Shown in pieces: positions 1 to 7,782 of a stretch of 40,181 nucleotides of DNA (within the stretch, counting starts at the first letter, position 1; every line of letters begins with the position of its first letter). Source of the stretch: Spirosoma spitsbergense DSM 19989 (GTDB taxonomy: Bacteria; Bacteroidota; Bacteroidia; Cytophagales; Spirosomataceae). The stretch lies in assembly GCF_000374085.1 (NCBI RefSeq), contig NZ_KB893587.1, positions 1 through 40,181 on the forward strand, written 5' to 3'. The notes beneath the pieces were generated by a model. The model was not told where the DNA came from. It ran no database searches and saw nothing but the letters and a program-made list of their open reading frames with translations. Position numbers and translations under genes: made by a program.

Positions 1-1
1 G

Positions 2-220
2 TACACGACTAATACCGTCGAAGGCTACCACCGTCAGTTGCGTAAAGTGACTAAAACGAAAGGCGCTTTTAGCTCAGACGTAGCCCTGCAAAAGTTGGTC
101 TATTTGACGATCCAAAACCTACACACCAAGTGGGAGACGACAACCTATAACTGGAAGGAGTTGATTAACCAATTCAGTATTATCTTTGACGAACGCATTC
201 AAGCCCATCGCTTCGACTAA
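2..220 (+). CDS. IS256-family transposase, C-terminal part (5' end outside window)
   Basis: The reading frame is open from the first bases and ends at the TAA at 218-220, so only about the last 72 residues are present. The visible protein begins YTTNTVEGYHRQLRKVTKTKG and then carries a SDVALQKLVYL block and a WKELINQFSIIFDERI ending. This matches the conserved C-terminus of mutator/IS256 DDE transposases, including the region of the last catalytic acidic residue (the E in TVEGYHRQLRK). The gene would move its own IS by a DDE mechanism. Only the window edge truncates it as far as can be seen. The right end of the element should lie between 221 and about 286, but without the left end the terminal repeat cannot be fixed. 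Confidence 0.85.
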   Translation, partial: YTTNTVEGYHRQLRKVTKTKGAFSSDVALQKLVYLTIQNLHTKWETTTYNWKELINQFSIIFDERIQAHRFD

Positions 221-286
221 ACCCCGCTGACACAGTTCAGCGAGCACATCCGTTAGTACCAAAGGGGAAAATCCCTATCGCTCCAT

Positions 287-1375
287 TCACAACGAATCCC
301 GACAAATCATGTAGAAAGGATTTTTCACTTTTACCCGTTTGTTCTCCAGTAGTAAAGTAGCCGCCGTGTTTCCCATTGCTTCAAAATCGGTGGTGATCAC
401 CGTGATGTTTAGCAGTTCTTTCAGGGTCGTTTCATTGAACGAGATGATACCAATCTCCTGCCCCAGCGCGTAGGGAGATTGCCGCACTTTTTTAACCAGT
501 TCCGACAGGTCCGTTTCTTCAATGACCACATAAGCCGTACCAGTCGTCAGGGTTTCATTTACTGCGTTTTCTTTTATCGTAAACACCTTATCGTAATTGA
601 TGCAGAAAGAACGGAAACCGTGGGCTATTTCGGTGGGATAATTGCCATCACTGGGCAGAATAAGGACCATCCGGCTGTACTTTTTTAACAGGTCATGCGC
701 CTTTTCCAGCGCTTGGCAGATGTCAGCGTCGAATTGCTGAAAAACACTCAACGGCGCATCGGTAAGTTGTGGAACGTCTTTATCCAGCAGCACCAGTTCG
801 TGGGGCGGAATCGTTTTCAGGACGTCGATGTAATTAACTTCATCTACATCCTGGGTGAAGTGCGGCATCACTACGTAATAATTGTACTTACCCAGATTCT
901 TTCGAATAATCTCCTGAAAATGAGTGGCATTGTAGTGATGAATCTGTAAATCGACCGTGGCTTTGTCGCCGAGGGCATTCAGGAATGCGTAATAAATAAT
1001 TTTCTTATACGAACTAAGCTTGTTAAAGATGAGCAGTATTTTCAGCTTAGGCGTTGTGTCGGCCTGCACGTAATACCCCTTACCCTGTACGGATGTGATA
1101 TAACCCCGTTCCCGCAGTTCCCGATAGGCTTTCTCAACCGTGTCGCGCGCCAGATAATATTCAACGCTCAGTTCACTGATGGACGGAAGCTGCTCGGTGT
1201 TTTTCAGCACGCCCCGTTCAATATCCGTAATGACCGACTGTACAATTTGTTTATACTTGGGGGTCTTGTCTTTCGGATTGAACTGAAGTTGATAAAGTGG
1301 CCCCGACGCGTTGTGCTGAACGTCAAAGAATCCGCTCGTTTGCCGTTGAGATGGAGAAAGGTGCTTCACACTCAT
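287..1375 (-). CDS. GntR-family transcriptional regulator with periplasmic-binding-protein-like sensor domain
   Basis: A 362-residue protein. Residues about 35-105 form a GntR winged helix: PKYKQIVQSVITDIERG, LPSISELS, DTVEKAYRELRERGYI and the wing VQGKGYYV. Residues about 110-360 resemble a LacI/periplasmic-binding-protein-type ligand domain (LKILLIFNKLSSYKK, VVMPHF, IGIISFNETTLKELL, VITTDFEAMGNTAATLLLE). GntR proteins of this build regulate sugar catabolism in Bacteroidota. It lies 82 bp downstream of a GH105 gene on the same strand and near the divergent lutABC genes, so a role in rhamnose or pectin-sugar response is a reasonable inference; the ligand is unknown. ATG at 1375 is used because the wHTH starts about 30 residues in and no better start is seen. 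Confidence 0.88.
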   Translation of the reverse strand: MSVKHLSPSQRQTSGFFDVQHNASGPLYQLQFNPKDKTPKYKQIVQSVITDIERGVLKNTEQLPSISELSVEYYLARDTVEKAYRELRERGYITSVQGKGYYVQADTTPKLKILLIFNKLSSYKKIIYYAFLNALGDKATVDLQIHHYNATHFQEIIRKNLGKYNYYVVMPHFTQDVDEVNYIDVLKTIPPHELVLLDKDVPQLTDAPLSVFQQFDADICQALEKAHDLLKKYSRMVLILPSDGNYPTEIAHGFRSFCINYDKVFTIKENAVNETLTTGTAYVVIEETDLSELVKKVRQSPYALGQEIGIISFNETTLKELLNITVITTDFEAMGNTAATLLLENKRVKVKNPFYMICRDSL

Positions 1376-1401
1376 AGCTATTCCTGTTTTTATAGTCGAT
1401 T

Positions 1402-1441
1402 CGGGAAGGGTTTGATACCGTCACAGGCTCAGCCCTTCCCG
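1402..1441. repeat. Inverted repeat between GH105 and GntR genes
   Basis: A 9-bp perfect inverted repeat, CGGGAAGGG at 1402-1410 and CCCTTCCCG at 1433-1441, separated by 22 bp. It lies in the 82-bp gap between the GH105 stop and the GntR start. It could be a processing or attenuation hairpin in a shared transcript, or a GntR autoregulatory site. There is no T-run, so a classical terminator is unlikely. Confidence 0.5.
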
Positions 1442-1457
1442 GTTACTGCGAGAGGAT

Positions 1458-2576
1458 TTATGACTTACTTAATTCCCGAATTTTTATCACTTCCGAACCG
1501 GCCAGCAGATAGGCCCCGGCGCCGTATACTTCCCAACTGTCGGCGGAGAAATTCTTCCGGGGATCCGCTCCGATGGGTTGCACCCAGCCCACCCGGCCTT
1601 CCGGGGACACCAGTGTATTCAAACCCGTCCAGGCTTTCTGAACGGCGGAAAGATATGTTTTCTTGTCCAGAATACCCTGATTGATTCCCCAGGCCAGCGC
1701 GTAGCAATCGAAACCGGAGCCGCTGCCCTCACCGCCGGGGAAGGCAGCCGGGTCGAGCAGGCTGGAACGCCATAGACCATCGGTCTGCTGAAGCCCCCGC
1801 AAACGCTCACTCATCTGTTTGAACAAGGTAATGTACCCGTTTCGTGACGGGTGATTTTTGGGTAACTCCTGAAGCAGCAGGGCCAGTCCGCCAATGACCC
1901 AGCCATTCCCCCGCGACCAGAATATTTTCTGCCCGTTGCTTTCCTTTTTCCCTTCGCCCGCTGCGTTAATGAGGTAGTTGGCATCACGTGCAAACAGGTG
2001 TTGCTCCTTATTATAGAGCAGGTCGTACGTTTGGCGGTAAAGCGAATCATTCAACGCAAAGTAGGCGGGCTGATTCAGGGTGTTGCCCAACTGGCACAGC
2101 ACCGGGGGGGCCATGAACAGCGCATCGCACCACCACCACCTGATACCATGATTTGCCACCTCCCTACCCGGCACCCGGCTCATCTTCTGAACCGTATCGA
2201 TGGTTGGCTGAATCATCCGGCGGTCTTTTTTGAGTCGGTAGAGATTAATGTAAGTCTGGCAGATGGCGATATCATCGGCGTGGTCATAACGGGCACCGGG
2301 TTGCCAGTTGGTACGTTCTCCCATCGCCATCAGGGAATCAAGTACAACGGGGGATTTCGTCGTTTCGTAAGCCGCGAAGATGCCCGCATACATGGCCCCG
2401 TTGGTCCAGTTGGTCGTTTTATGTTTCGGATTCTTCAGTTGCCAGTCTACTACCGTCAACATCCTGCCTTTGATGTAATCAGGCGAAAAGATACCTGGTT
2501 CAGAGGGGGTGAAAGCAACCATGCTCCCAATCAGGAGCATAAAAAAAAAGCGGTTGCCTGTGGTCAGCGTAGTCAT
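1458..2576 (-). CDS. Glycoside hydrolase family 105 protein (unsaturated rhamnogalacturonyl hydrolase type)
   Basis: A 372-residue protein with an N-terminal signal peptide (about residues 1-25, hydrophobic FFFMLLIGSMVAF), so exported. GH105 enzymes remove the 4,5-unsaturated uronic acid left by rhamnogalacturonan or other polysaccharide lyases, by a hydration mechanism in an (alpha/alpha)6 barrel. Seen here are the family blocks WTNGAMYAGIFAAYE, HADDIAICQTY, RWWWCDALFMAPP (with the likely catalytic Asp), FWSRGNGWVIGGL, and the late GSGFDCYALAWGIN segment. The length is usual for the family. Its start is divergent from lutA, with about 160 bp between them. Family assignment is firm; the exact oligosaccharide substrate is inferred. 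Confidence 0.9.
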   Translation of the reverse strand: MTTLTTGNRFFFMLLIGSMVAFTPSEPGIFSPDYIKGRMLTVVDWQLKNPKHKTTNWTNGAMYAGIFAAYETTKSPVVLDSLMAMGERTNWQPGARYDHADDIAICQTYINLYRLKKDRRMIQPTIDTVQKMSRVPGREVANHGIRWWWCDALFMAPPVLCQLGNTLNQPAYFALNDSLYRQTYDLLYNKEQHLFARDANYLINAAGEGKKESNGQKIFWSRGNGWVIGGLALLLQELPKNHPSRNGYITLFKQMSERLRGLQQTDGLWRSSLLDPAAFPGGEGSGSGFDCYALAWGINQGILDKKTYLSAVQKAWTGLNTLVSPEGRVGWVQPIGADPRKNFSADSWEVYGAGAYLLAGSEVIKIRELSKS

Positions 2577-2740
2577 GATAAAACAGTTTTCCCAGATTTA
2601 TTAACTGGTATTAACATACAATTGTAGTGAACAAGTAGTATGAGATTAAAATATACCCTCCTTTATATATAGGAGAGTACAGGACGGGTTAGTTTTATAG
2701 GAGAATGTACTTTTGTACGTATGTCTTGCCCAAACAGATG
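2577..2740. promoter_or_regulatory. Divergent control region between GH105 and lutABC
   Basis: The region has a perfect 10-bp palindrome TACAATTGTA at 2617-2626, and a Bacteroidota-type -7 box TACTTTTG (TAnnTTTG) at 2708-2715 pointing to lutA. The -7 box lies within a GTAC-TTTT-GTAC inverted repeat. No clean -33 TTG is seen at the right distance. The box would put transcription start near 2722, which excludes the earlier in-frame ATG at 2705 as the lutA start. The palindromes are candidate sites for the nearby GntR protein (inference). Confidence 0.5.
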
Positions 2741-3475
2741 ATGAACGTTGGCTTATTTATTCCTTGCTACATTGACCAGTTTTACCCGCAGGTGGCCATT
2801 GCCACACTGAAACTACTCGAAAAAGTAGGCTGTACGGTCACCTATCCCCTGCAACAAACCTGCTGTGGGCAACCCATGGCCAATTCCGGTTACGAACACC
2901 TAACGGGCGGTTGTAATGATAATTTCGTCCGCAACTTTGCCGACTGCGATTACATCGTTTCGCCATCGGGAAGCTGTACGCTCCACATAAAGCACCACCT
3001 GCACGCAACGAACGAAACAGCCGCTACGGCCATTCGCTCCCGCATTTATGAACTTACCGAGTTCCTGACGGATGTTGTACAGGTAAAAACACTGGAGGCT
3101 GCATTCCCCTACCGGGTTGGCCTTCACCAGAGTTGTCATGGTCAGCGGGGCCTGCACCTGGCACAGATGTCGGAACTGATGGCCCCGCCCTTTTCCAAAC
3201 CCGGTCAGCTATTGAGTATGGTTGATGGACTGGAACTGGTACAACTCGACCGGCGCGACGAGTGTTGCGGATTTGGCGGCACCTTCTGTGTAACGGAAGA
3301 AGCCGTATCGGCCAAGATGGGTAAGGATCGGGTGGCCGATCACCTGCGCCACGGTGTTCACTACATTACCGGCGTCGACGTTTCCTGCCTGATGCACATG
3401 GAAGGGATTCTGAAACGGGCTAATTCGACCGTGCAGGTCCGGCACATTGCTGAAATACTAACCGCTACCCTATAA
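2741..3475 (+). CDS. lutA: LutA-type (Fe-S)-binding protein of lactate utilisation complex
   Basis: A 244-residue protein with two cysteine-rich CCG domains: IPCYIDQF followed by QQTCCGQP, and HQSCHGQRG followed by DECCGFGGTFCV, with a terminal VSCLMHMEG. These are the heterodisulfide-reductase-like motifs that bind 4Fe-4S clusters in LutA/YkgE proteins. With LutB and LutC it oxidises L-lactate to pyruvate in the cytoplasm, passing electrons to the respiratory chain. ATG at 2741 (or 2738) is preferred over 2705: it gives the usual family length and places the start downstream of the -7 box at 2708-2715. First gene of a three-gene operon; lutB begins 14 bp after its stop. Confidence 0.92.
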   Translation: MNVGLFIPCYIDQFYPQVAIATLKLLEKVGCTVTYPLQQTCCGQPMANSGYEHLTGGCNDNFVRNFADCDYIVSPSGSCTLHIKHHLHATNETAATAIRSRIYELTEFLTDVVQVKTLEAAFPYRVGLHQSCHGQRGLHLAQMSELMAPPFSKPGQLLSMVDGLELVQLDRRDECCGFGGTFCVTEEAVSAKMGKDRVADHLRHGVHYITGVDVSCLMHMEGILKRANSTVQVRHIAEILTATL

Positions 3476-3489
3476 ACAGAAACAACGGA

Positions 3490-4866
3490 ATGAATCAACT
3501 TTCTTTAGATCACGCGGGAGCGGCTATTGAGTTCAACAAGAACGAACCGCGGGTTGACTGGCATGATGAAACGCTCTGGTTTGTACGCACCAAACGCGAC
3601 CGGGCCGCGGCTCAGGTGCCGGAATGGGAGCAGTTACGCGAAGCTGCGTCGCAGATAAAAAATTATTCGCTCTCCAACATGCACGACTTGCTGGAGCAGT
3701 TTGAACAGAACGCCATCAAAAACGGCATCACCGTTCACTGGGCGGCTGATGCCGATGAACACAACAAAATCGTCCACGGCATCATCCAGAAAGCCGGGGC
3801 CGACCGCATGGTTAAGTCAAAATCCATGCTGACGGAAGAATGTCATCTGAACGACTACCTGACCCGGCACGGCATTGAGGTAATTGACAGCGACCTGGGC
3901 GAACGCATTGTGCAGTTGCGGGGCGAACCACCCTCCCACATCGTATTGCCCGCTATTCACCTGACCAAAGCCGATGTGGGCGATACGTTCCACAAACACC
4001 TGGGCACCGATGCCGGAGCCACCGATCCACAATACCTGACCGAAGCCGCCCGGCAGCACCTGCGCGACACGTTTCTGACGCGTAAAGTAGCCCTTACGGG
4101 CGTTAATTTTGCCATTGCCGAAACGGGTGGATTTGTGGTTTGTACCAACGAAGGCAACGCCGATATGGGCGTTCATCTGGCCGATGTTCATATTGCAGCT
4201 ATGGGCTTTGAAAAAGTCATTCCCCGTGCCGAGCACCTGGGCGTTTTCCTGCGTTTACTGGCCCGTTCGGCCACGGGGCAGCCTATCACCACGTTCTCCA
4301 GTCACTTCCATCGGCCCCGCCCCGGTCAGGAGATGCACATCGTCATTGTTGATAATGGACGTAGTCGACAACTGGGACGGCCCGATTTCCGGAATTCGCT
4401 GAAGTGTATCCGATGCGCGGCCTGTTTGAATACCTGCCCCGTTTACCGCCGGTCGGGCGGCTTCAGCTACCACAGTGCCGTTGCAGGGCCAATTGGCTCT
4501 ATTCTGGCCCCTAACCTGGATATGAAGCTAAACGCCGATCTGCCCTTTGCCTCGACGCTTTGCGGGTCCTGTTCCAACGTTTGCCCCGTGAAGATTGACA
4601 TTCACGACCAGCTTTATAAATGGCGTCAGGTGCTGATGCAGGAAGGCTACGGGCCGGGGAGCAAAACAGCCGCCATGAAAACGATGGCTACCGTGCTGGA
4701 GTCGCCCCGGTTATACCGCATGGCCGGTAAAATAGGTCGTGGCGTACTCCGGTTCGCTCCGGTTACGGTCGAAAACAAGTTCAATCCCTGGTACACGCAG
4801 CGTGAAATGCCCGAACCACCCGCTGAAAGTTTCCGTGACTGGTACATCAACAACAAAAAATCATGA
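3490..4866 (+). CDS. lutB: LutB-type iron-sulfur protein of lactate utilisation complex
   Basis: A 458-residue protein. The N-terminal two thirds is a LUD (DUF162) domain, including NFAIAETGGFVVCTNEGN and HIVIVDNGRSR. Two ferredoxin-type clusters follow: CIRCAACLNTCPVYRR near residue 305 and LCGSCSNVCPVKIDIHDQL near residue 357. The tail is a LutB C-terminal segment ending EPPAESFRDWY. It is the electron-transfer core of the LutABC lactate oxidation system. Length and domain order are normal. The last four bases overlap the start of lutC (ATGA), a sign of translational coupling. Confidence 0.94.
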   Translation: MNQLSLDHAGAAIEFNKNEPRVDWHDETLWFVRTKRDRAAAQVPEWEQLREAASQIKNYSLSNMHDLLEQFEQNAIKNGITVHWAADADEHNKIVHGIIQKAGADRMVKSKSMLTEECHLNDYLTRHGIEVIDSDLGERIVQLRGEPPSHIVLPAIHLTKADVGDTFHKHLGTDAGATDPQYLTEAARQHLRDTFLTRKVALTGVNFAIAETGGFVVCTNEGNADMGVHLADVHIAAMGFEKVIPRAEHLGVFLRLLARSATGQPITTFSSHFHRPRPGQEMHIVIVDNGRSRQLGRPDFRNSLKCIRCAACLNTCPVYRRSGGFSYHSAVAGPIGSILAPNLDMKLNADLPFASTLCGSCSNVCPVKIDIHDQLYKWRQVLMQEGYGPGSKTAAMKTMATVLESPRLYRMAGKIGRGVLRFAPVTVENKFNPWYTQREMPEPPAESFRDWYINNKKS

Positions 4867-5447
4867 CCACCCGCGATCAGATGCTGGCTAATATCAAGGC
4901 AAATCAGCCCTCCGTATTGCCCCTGCCTACCCAGTTTACATTCGTATCGGCCTTCCCGGACCTGACCCGGCAGTTTGTCGATATCCTGACCTTTGTGGGT
5001 GGCACGGCGGTTTTACTCCCCGATATGGATGCGGTTAAAAAACATTTGCAGGAGCAATACATTGGCCTGTCCAGCATAGCGACCACGGTTCCGGCCCTGG
5101 CAAGTCTTTCGGATATGAAACTGGATGTGGCTGACCCACACGAATTGGCGGGGCTCAATCTGGCTATCATCGAGGGGCCCCTAGCCGTGGCCGAAAACGC
5201 AGCTATCTGGGTCGATGAACATCAGTTACCGCAACGTGTAGTACCCATGATTACGCAACAGCTGGTGATTATCATCCGTCAGTCTACCATTGTTCCAAAT
5301 ATGCACGATGCCTACAAGCAGATACAGGTTGATGCTACCGGGTTCGGTACGTTCATCTGCGGCCCGTCCAAAACCGCCGACATCGAGCAAAGTCTGGTTA
5401 TCGGTGCGCACGGTGCCCGGTCGCTTTTGGTTTGCATTCTTCCCTGA
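4863..5447 (+). CDS. lutC: LutC-type LUD-domain protein of lactate utilisation complex
   Basis: A 194-residue LUD-domain protein that completes lutABC. Diagnostic segments are LAIIEGPLAVAENAAIWVDE and the C-terminal GPSKTADIEQSLVIGAHGARSLLV, the signature of YkgG/LutC proteins. It starts within the lutB stop (ATGA overlap). It has no cysteine cluster, as expected for this subunit. In this setting it may serve the oxidation of lactate formed from deoxy-sugars such as rhamnose or fucose (inference from the neighbouring GH105 and GntR genes). Confidence 0.93.
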   Translation: MTTRDQMLANIKANQPSVLPLPTQFTFVSAFPDLTRQFVDILTFVGGTAVLLPDMDAVKKHLQEQYIGLSSIATTVPALASLSDMKLDVADPHELAGLNLAIIEGPLAVAENAAIWVDEHQLPQRVVPMITQQLVIIIRQSTIVPNMHDAYKQIQVDATGFGTFICGPSKTADIEQSLVIGAHGARSLLVCILP

Positions 5448-5599
5448 AAGAATACGGCAACGTATGTTTTAGCTAAACGAAACGGGAATTATATGAAAGA
5501 GAAGAACCCTGGTGGCCTTATGGTAAAATTCAGTGGTTTTTACTTTTTGAGTAGAAATGATCTCCAAACGGTCATTCTATTAAATAATCCCTATTAACC

Positions 5600-6037
5600 A
5601 TGCACAGAAAAACCCTTTTATTTACCCTTGTTGCCTTTTGCAGTTTACTCTCCGTCAACAGCATAGCCCAGTCGAAAGACGAGGGAGCCATTGGCAAGGC
5701 CGTTGAGCAAATGCGCCTGCTGATGATTAACCCCGACAAAGCCAAGCTGGAAGCCCTGGCTGCCGACCAGTTAACGTACGGGCATTCGACAGGAAAACTG
5801 GAAAACAAAGCAGCCTTTGTCGAAGCCCTCATCAGTGGTGCTTCCGATTTTGTCAGCATTAATCTCACTGACCAAACCATCACTATAGTCGATAACACCG
5901 CTCTCGTTCGGCACAACCTTTCGGCCGACACGCTCAACAATGGTAAGCCAGGACAGGCTCACCTGAGCGTTTTATTGGTCTGGATTAAACAGAAAGGAAA
6001 TTGGCAGCTTCTGGCACGGCAGGCAGTAAAAATCTAA
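5600..6037 (+). CDS. Secreted NTF2-like (SnoaL/DUF4440-type) protein
   Basis: A 145-residue protein with a signal peptide ending near NSIAQ (about residue 24). The mature part has the compact cone-fold pattern of DUF4440/NTF2-like proteins: an N-terminal helix (AIGKAVEQMRLLMINPDKAKLEALAADQLTYGHS is the usual start), then TDQTITIVDNTALVRHNLSA and LSVLLVWIKQKGNWQLLARQAVKI strands. Members of this superfamily bind small ligands or act as isomerases or hydrolases; no specific role can be given here. It stands alone on the plus strand, 152 bp after lutC, and ends at a strong hairpin at 6059-6088. Confidence 0.82.
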   Translation: MHRKTLLFTLVAFCSLLSVNSIAQSKDEGAIGKAVEQMRLLMINPDKAKLEALAADQLTYGHSTGKLENKAAFVEALISGASDFVSINLTDQTITIVDNTALVRHNLSADTLNNGKPGQAHLSVLLVWIKQKGNWQLLARQAVKI

Positions 6038-6058
6038 ACTGGATGCCACAAACACTAA

Positions 6059-6088
6059 ATAAGTCCACCAGACATCTGGTGGACTTAT
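6059..6088 (+). terminator. Strong hairpin terminator after the NTF2-like gene
   Basis: A perfect 14-bp inverted repeat: arms 6059-6072 and 6075-6088 (core AAGTCCACCAGA / TCTGGTGGACTT) with a 2-base centre, 22 bp after the stop. It lies between convergent genes and may serve both strands. There is no long T-run. Confidence 0.75.
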
Positions 6089-6242
6089 CCGATATAACCT
6101 ATGATAAAACGTATTAATAAACAAACATAATGGGTTATTAACGGCTAACCTTCCTGAACTCACCTGCCCGGTACTCTCTTTCTTCGGAGGTTAAAAGGCA
6201 AACTGGTCTATGCACAACGTTAGGTTAGTTACAATTAGACTT

Positions 6243-7631
6243 CTACTTAGCCTGCGTCATCTGCAATGAACTGTCATTGATTTCAAACGTGTGTTTTTTC
6301 AGCATGTTGATGACTTCAGCGCCCGCCAGCATGACCGGGCCGTAGCCATGGGCAGCATAGACATTGATGGGCCGGTAGTAGTAAAAGGCCGGGTCGAACC
6401 CCATACCGGTACCCACACAAACACCTTCCACCTGTCCGCCCTGAGTAACTTTAGTGGATACCGCATTCCAGCCTAATAGCGTTGCCGGCGCGTAAGCCAG
6501 TGGGTCGAGCCATCCCCGATTAATAGCCCGCGCAAAAGCATATACGTAAATAGCCGTGGCTGATGTTTCCAGATACGTGTCATTGCGGTCGAGCAGTTGA
6601 TGCCAGAAACCGGTACCCGATTGCTGAGCGGCCAATCCTCGGGCGTGTGCTTTCAGCAAATCAAGAATAGCCGGTCGCCCGGGGTGGTCTTCGGGCAGTA
6701 CGTCCAGTAGCTCCACCGCCGTTAGAATACCCCAGCCATTAGCGCGACCCCAGTGAAACTCCGGATGCACGGCCATTCCTTCAACCCAACCGTGCATATA
6801 CAGCCCTTTCTGGGCGTTGAACATCCGTTTGGCAAACTGCGTAACCTGTTTTACGGCTTCGTCATAATACCTTTTATCCCCCGTCAGTTTCCCCATTTGC
6901 GCCAGAGCGGGCACACTCATGAATAAATCGTCGAGCCAGAGCGTGTTGGGTTGGGGACGATTTCGGGCCAGCGTGCCATCAGCCAGCCGGAATTCTTTTG
7001 TCTGGATATAGTTGATATAATTGTCGATCAGGGGTTTTAAATCAGCCTTAACACCCCCCGCCCTACTGGCCTTGATCATGGCAGCACACATAGCCCCGGC
7101 ATCGTCGAGCGCATGCGGTGCCAGGACGCCCCGCATGGGTGTGTTGGCGTTTGGATCTGCCAGCACCTGAGCGCGAAAATAAGGAACCTGTTCGGCAATA
7201 AACTGAAGGCGTTTGTTGGTATACCCGGCATAGCGGGCATCACCGGTAGCTTCACTAGCCGCCAGCATCCCCGCGTACGTAACGCCCCACTCATAACTGA
7301 CAAGCCGAAAATCGCCCGGTTTAAAAACAGCATTCGGATTGAACGTGCCCCCCGGCACCAGGTCTTTCTTCGTCTCTCTATCAATAAGCTGCGTGGGTGT
7401 GTTGGCGTCCAGATAGGTATAAATCCGACGAATCACTCCCGTCACTTCCTCAATTTTAGGTTGTCCGTACGGAACAGGGTAATCGGGTTGTAGCAGGTGC
7501 AGGGGCGTAGTCGAATCATTGGCTTTGAGTTTAGCCGGTTGGGCCTGGAGTGCTCCCCCCAGGAGTGAAACCACGGTAACTAAACCAGAAAGCAAGACTG
7601 AAAAGCAGAGGTTACTCGAAGAAACAGACAT
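6243..7631 (-). CDS. Glycoside hydrolase family 88/105 protein, second copy
   Basis: A 462-residue exported protein (signal peptide, cleavage near LQAQPAK). It shares the (alpha/alpha)6 hydrolase blocks of GH105: YEWGVTYAGMLAASE, ALDDAGAMCAAMI, TLWLDDLFMSVPALAQMG (likely catalytic Asp region), FHWGRANGWGILTAVELL, ETSATAIYVYAFARAINRGWL. It is about 90 residues longer than the GH105 protein at 1458-2576, mostly through an N-terminal extension and a loop, so the two probably act on different unsaturated oligosaccharides. It is convergent with the NTF2-like gene. A 13-bp palindrome lies 35 bp upstream of the start. Family call is firm, substrate unknown. Confidence 0.88.
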   Translation of the reverse strand: MSVSSSNLCFSVLLSGLVTVVSLLGGALQAQPAKLKANDSTTPLHLLQPDYPVPYGQPKIEEVTGVIRRIYTYLDANTPTQLIDRETKKDLVPGGTFNPNAVFKPGDFRLVSYEWGVTYAGMLAASEATGDARYAGYTNKRLQFIAEQVPYFRAQVLADPNANTPMRGVLAPHALDDAGAMCAAMIKASRAGGVKADLKPLIDNYINYIQTKEFRLADGTLARNRPQPNTLWLDDLFMSVPALAQMGKLTGDKRYYDEAVKQVTQFAKRMFNAQKGLYMHGWVEGMAVHPEFHWGRANGWGILTAVELLDVLPEDHPGRPAILDLLKAHARGLAAQQSGTGFWHQLLDRNDTYLETSATAIYVYAFARAINRGWLDPLAYAPATLLGWNAVSTKVTQGGQVEGVCVGTGMGFDPAFYYYRPINVYAAHGYGPVMLAGAEVINMLKKHTFEINDSSLQMTQAK

Positions 7632-7665
7632 AGTAAAGGCTATGGAACGAGTTAAGGGTAATGTA

Positions 7666-7678
7666 TCAGATTATCTGA
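7666..7678. promoter_or_regulatory. Palindrome upstream of second GH105 gene (possible operator)
   Basis: TCAGAT-T-ATCTGA is a perfect 6+1+6 palindrome, 35 bp upstream of the GH105 start on the minus strand, a normal position for a repressor or activator site. No exact second copy was noticed elsewhere in the window. Confidence 0.35.
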
Positions 7679-7782
7679 ATAAGTAAATAGTTTAGGAGGC
7701 ATACCCTTTTCGGTTACCAGCGCGGCACCCAATGAGCTAAGCCATCCATGAACTGATTTTACCCCGGCCGGACCGGCCCTCG

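Noticed and set aside
1247..1684. Open frame of 145 codons on the plus strand across the GntR/GH105 junction
   Set aside because: Antisense to two well supported genes and without any family features.
2705..2740. Longer lutA start at 2705
   Set aside because: It overlaps the -7 box at 2708-2715 and would add residues not seen in LutA proteins.
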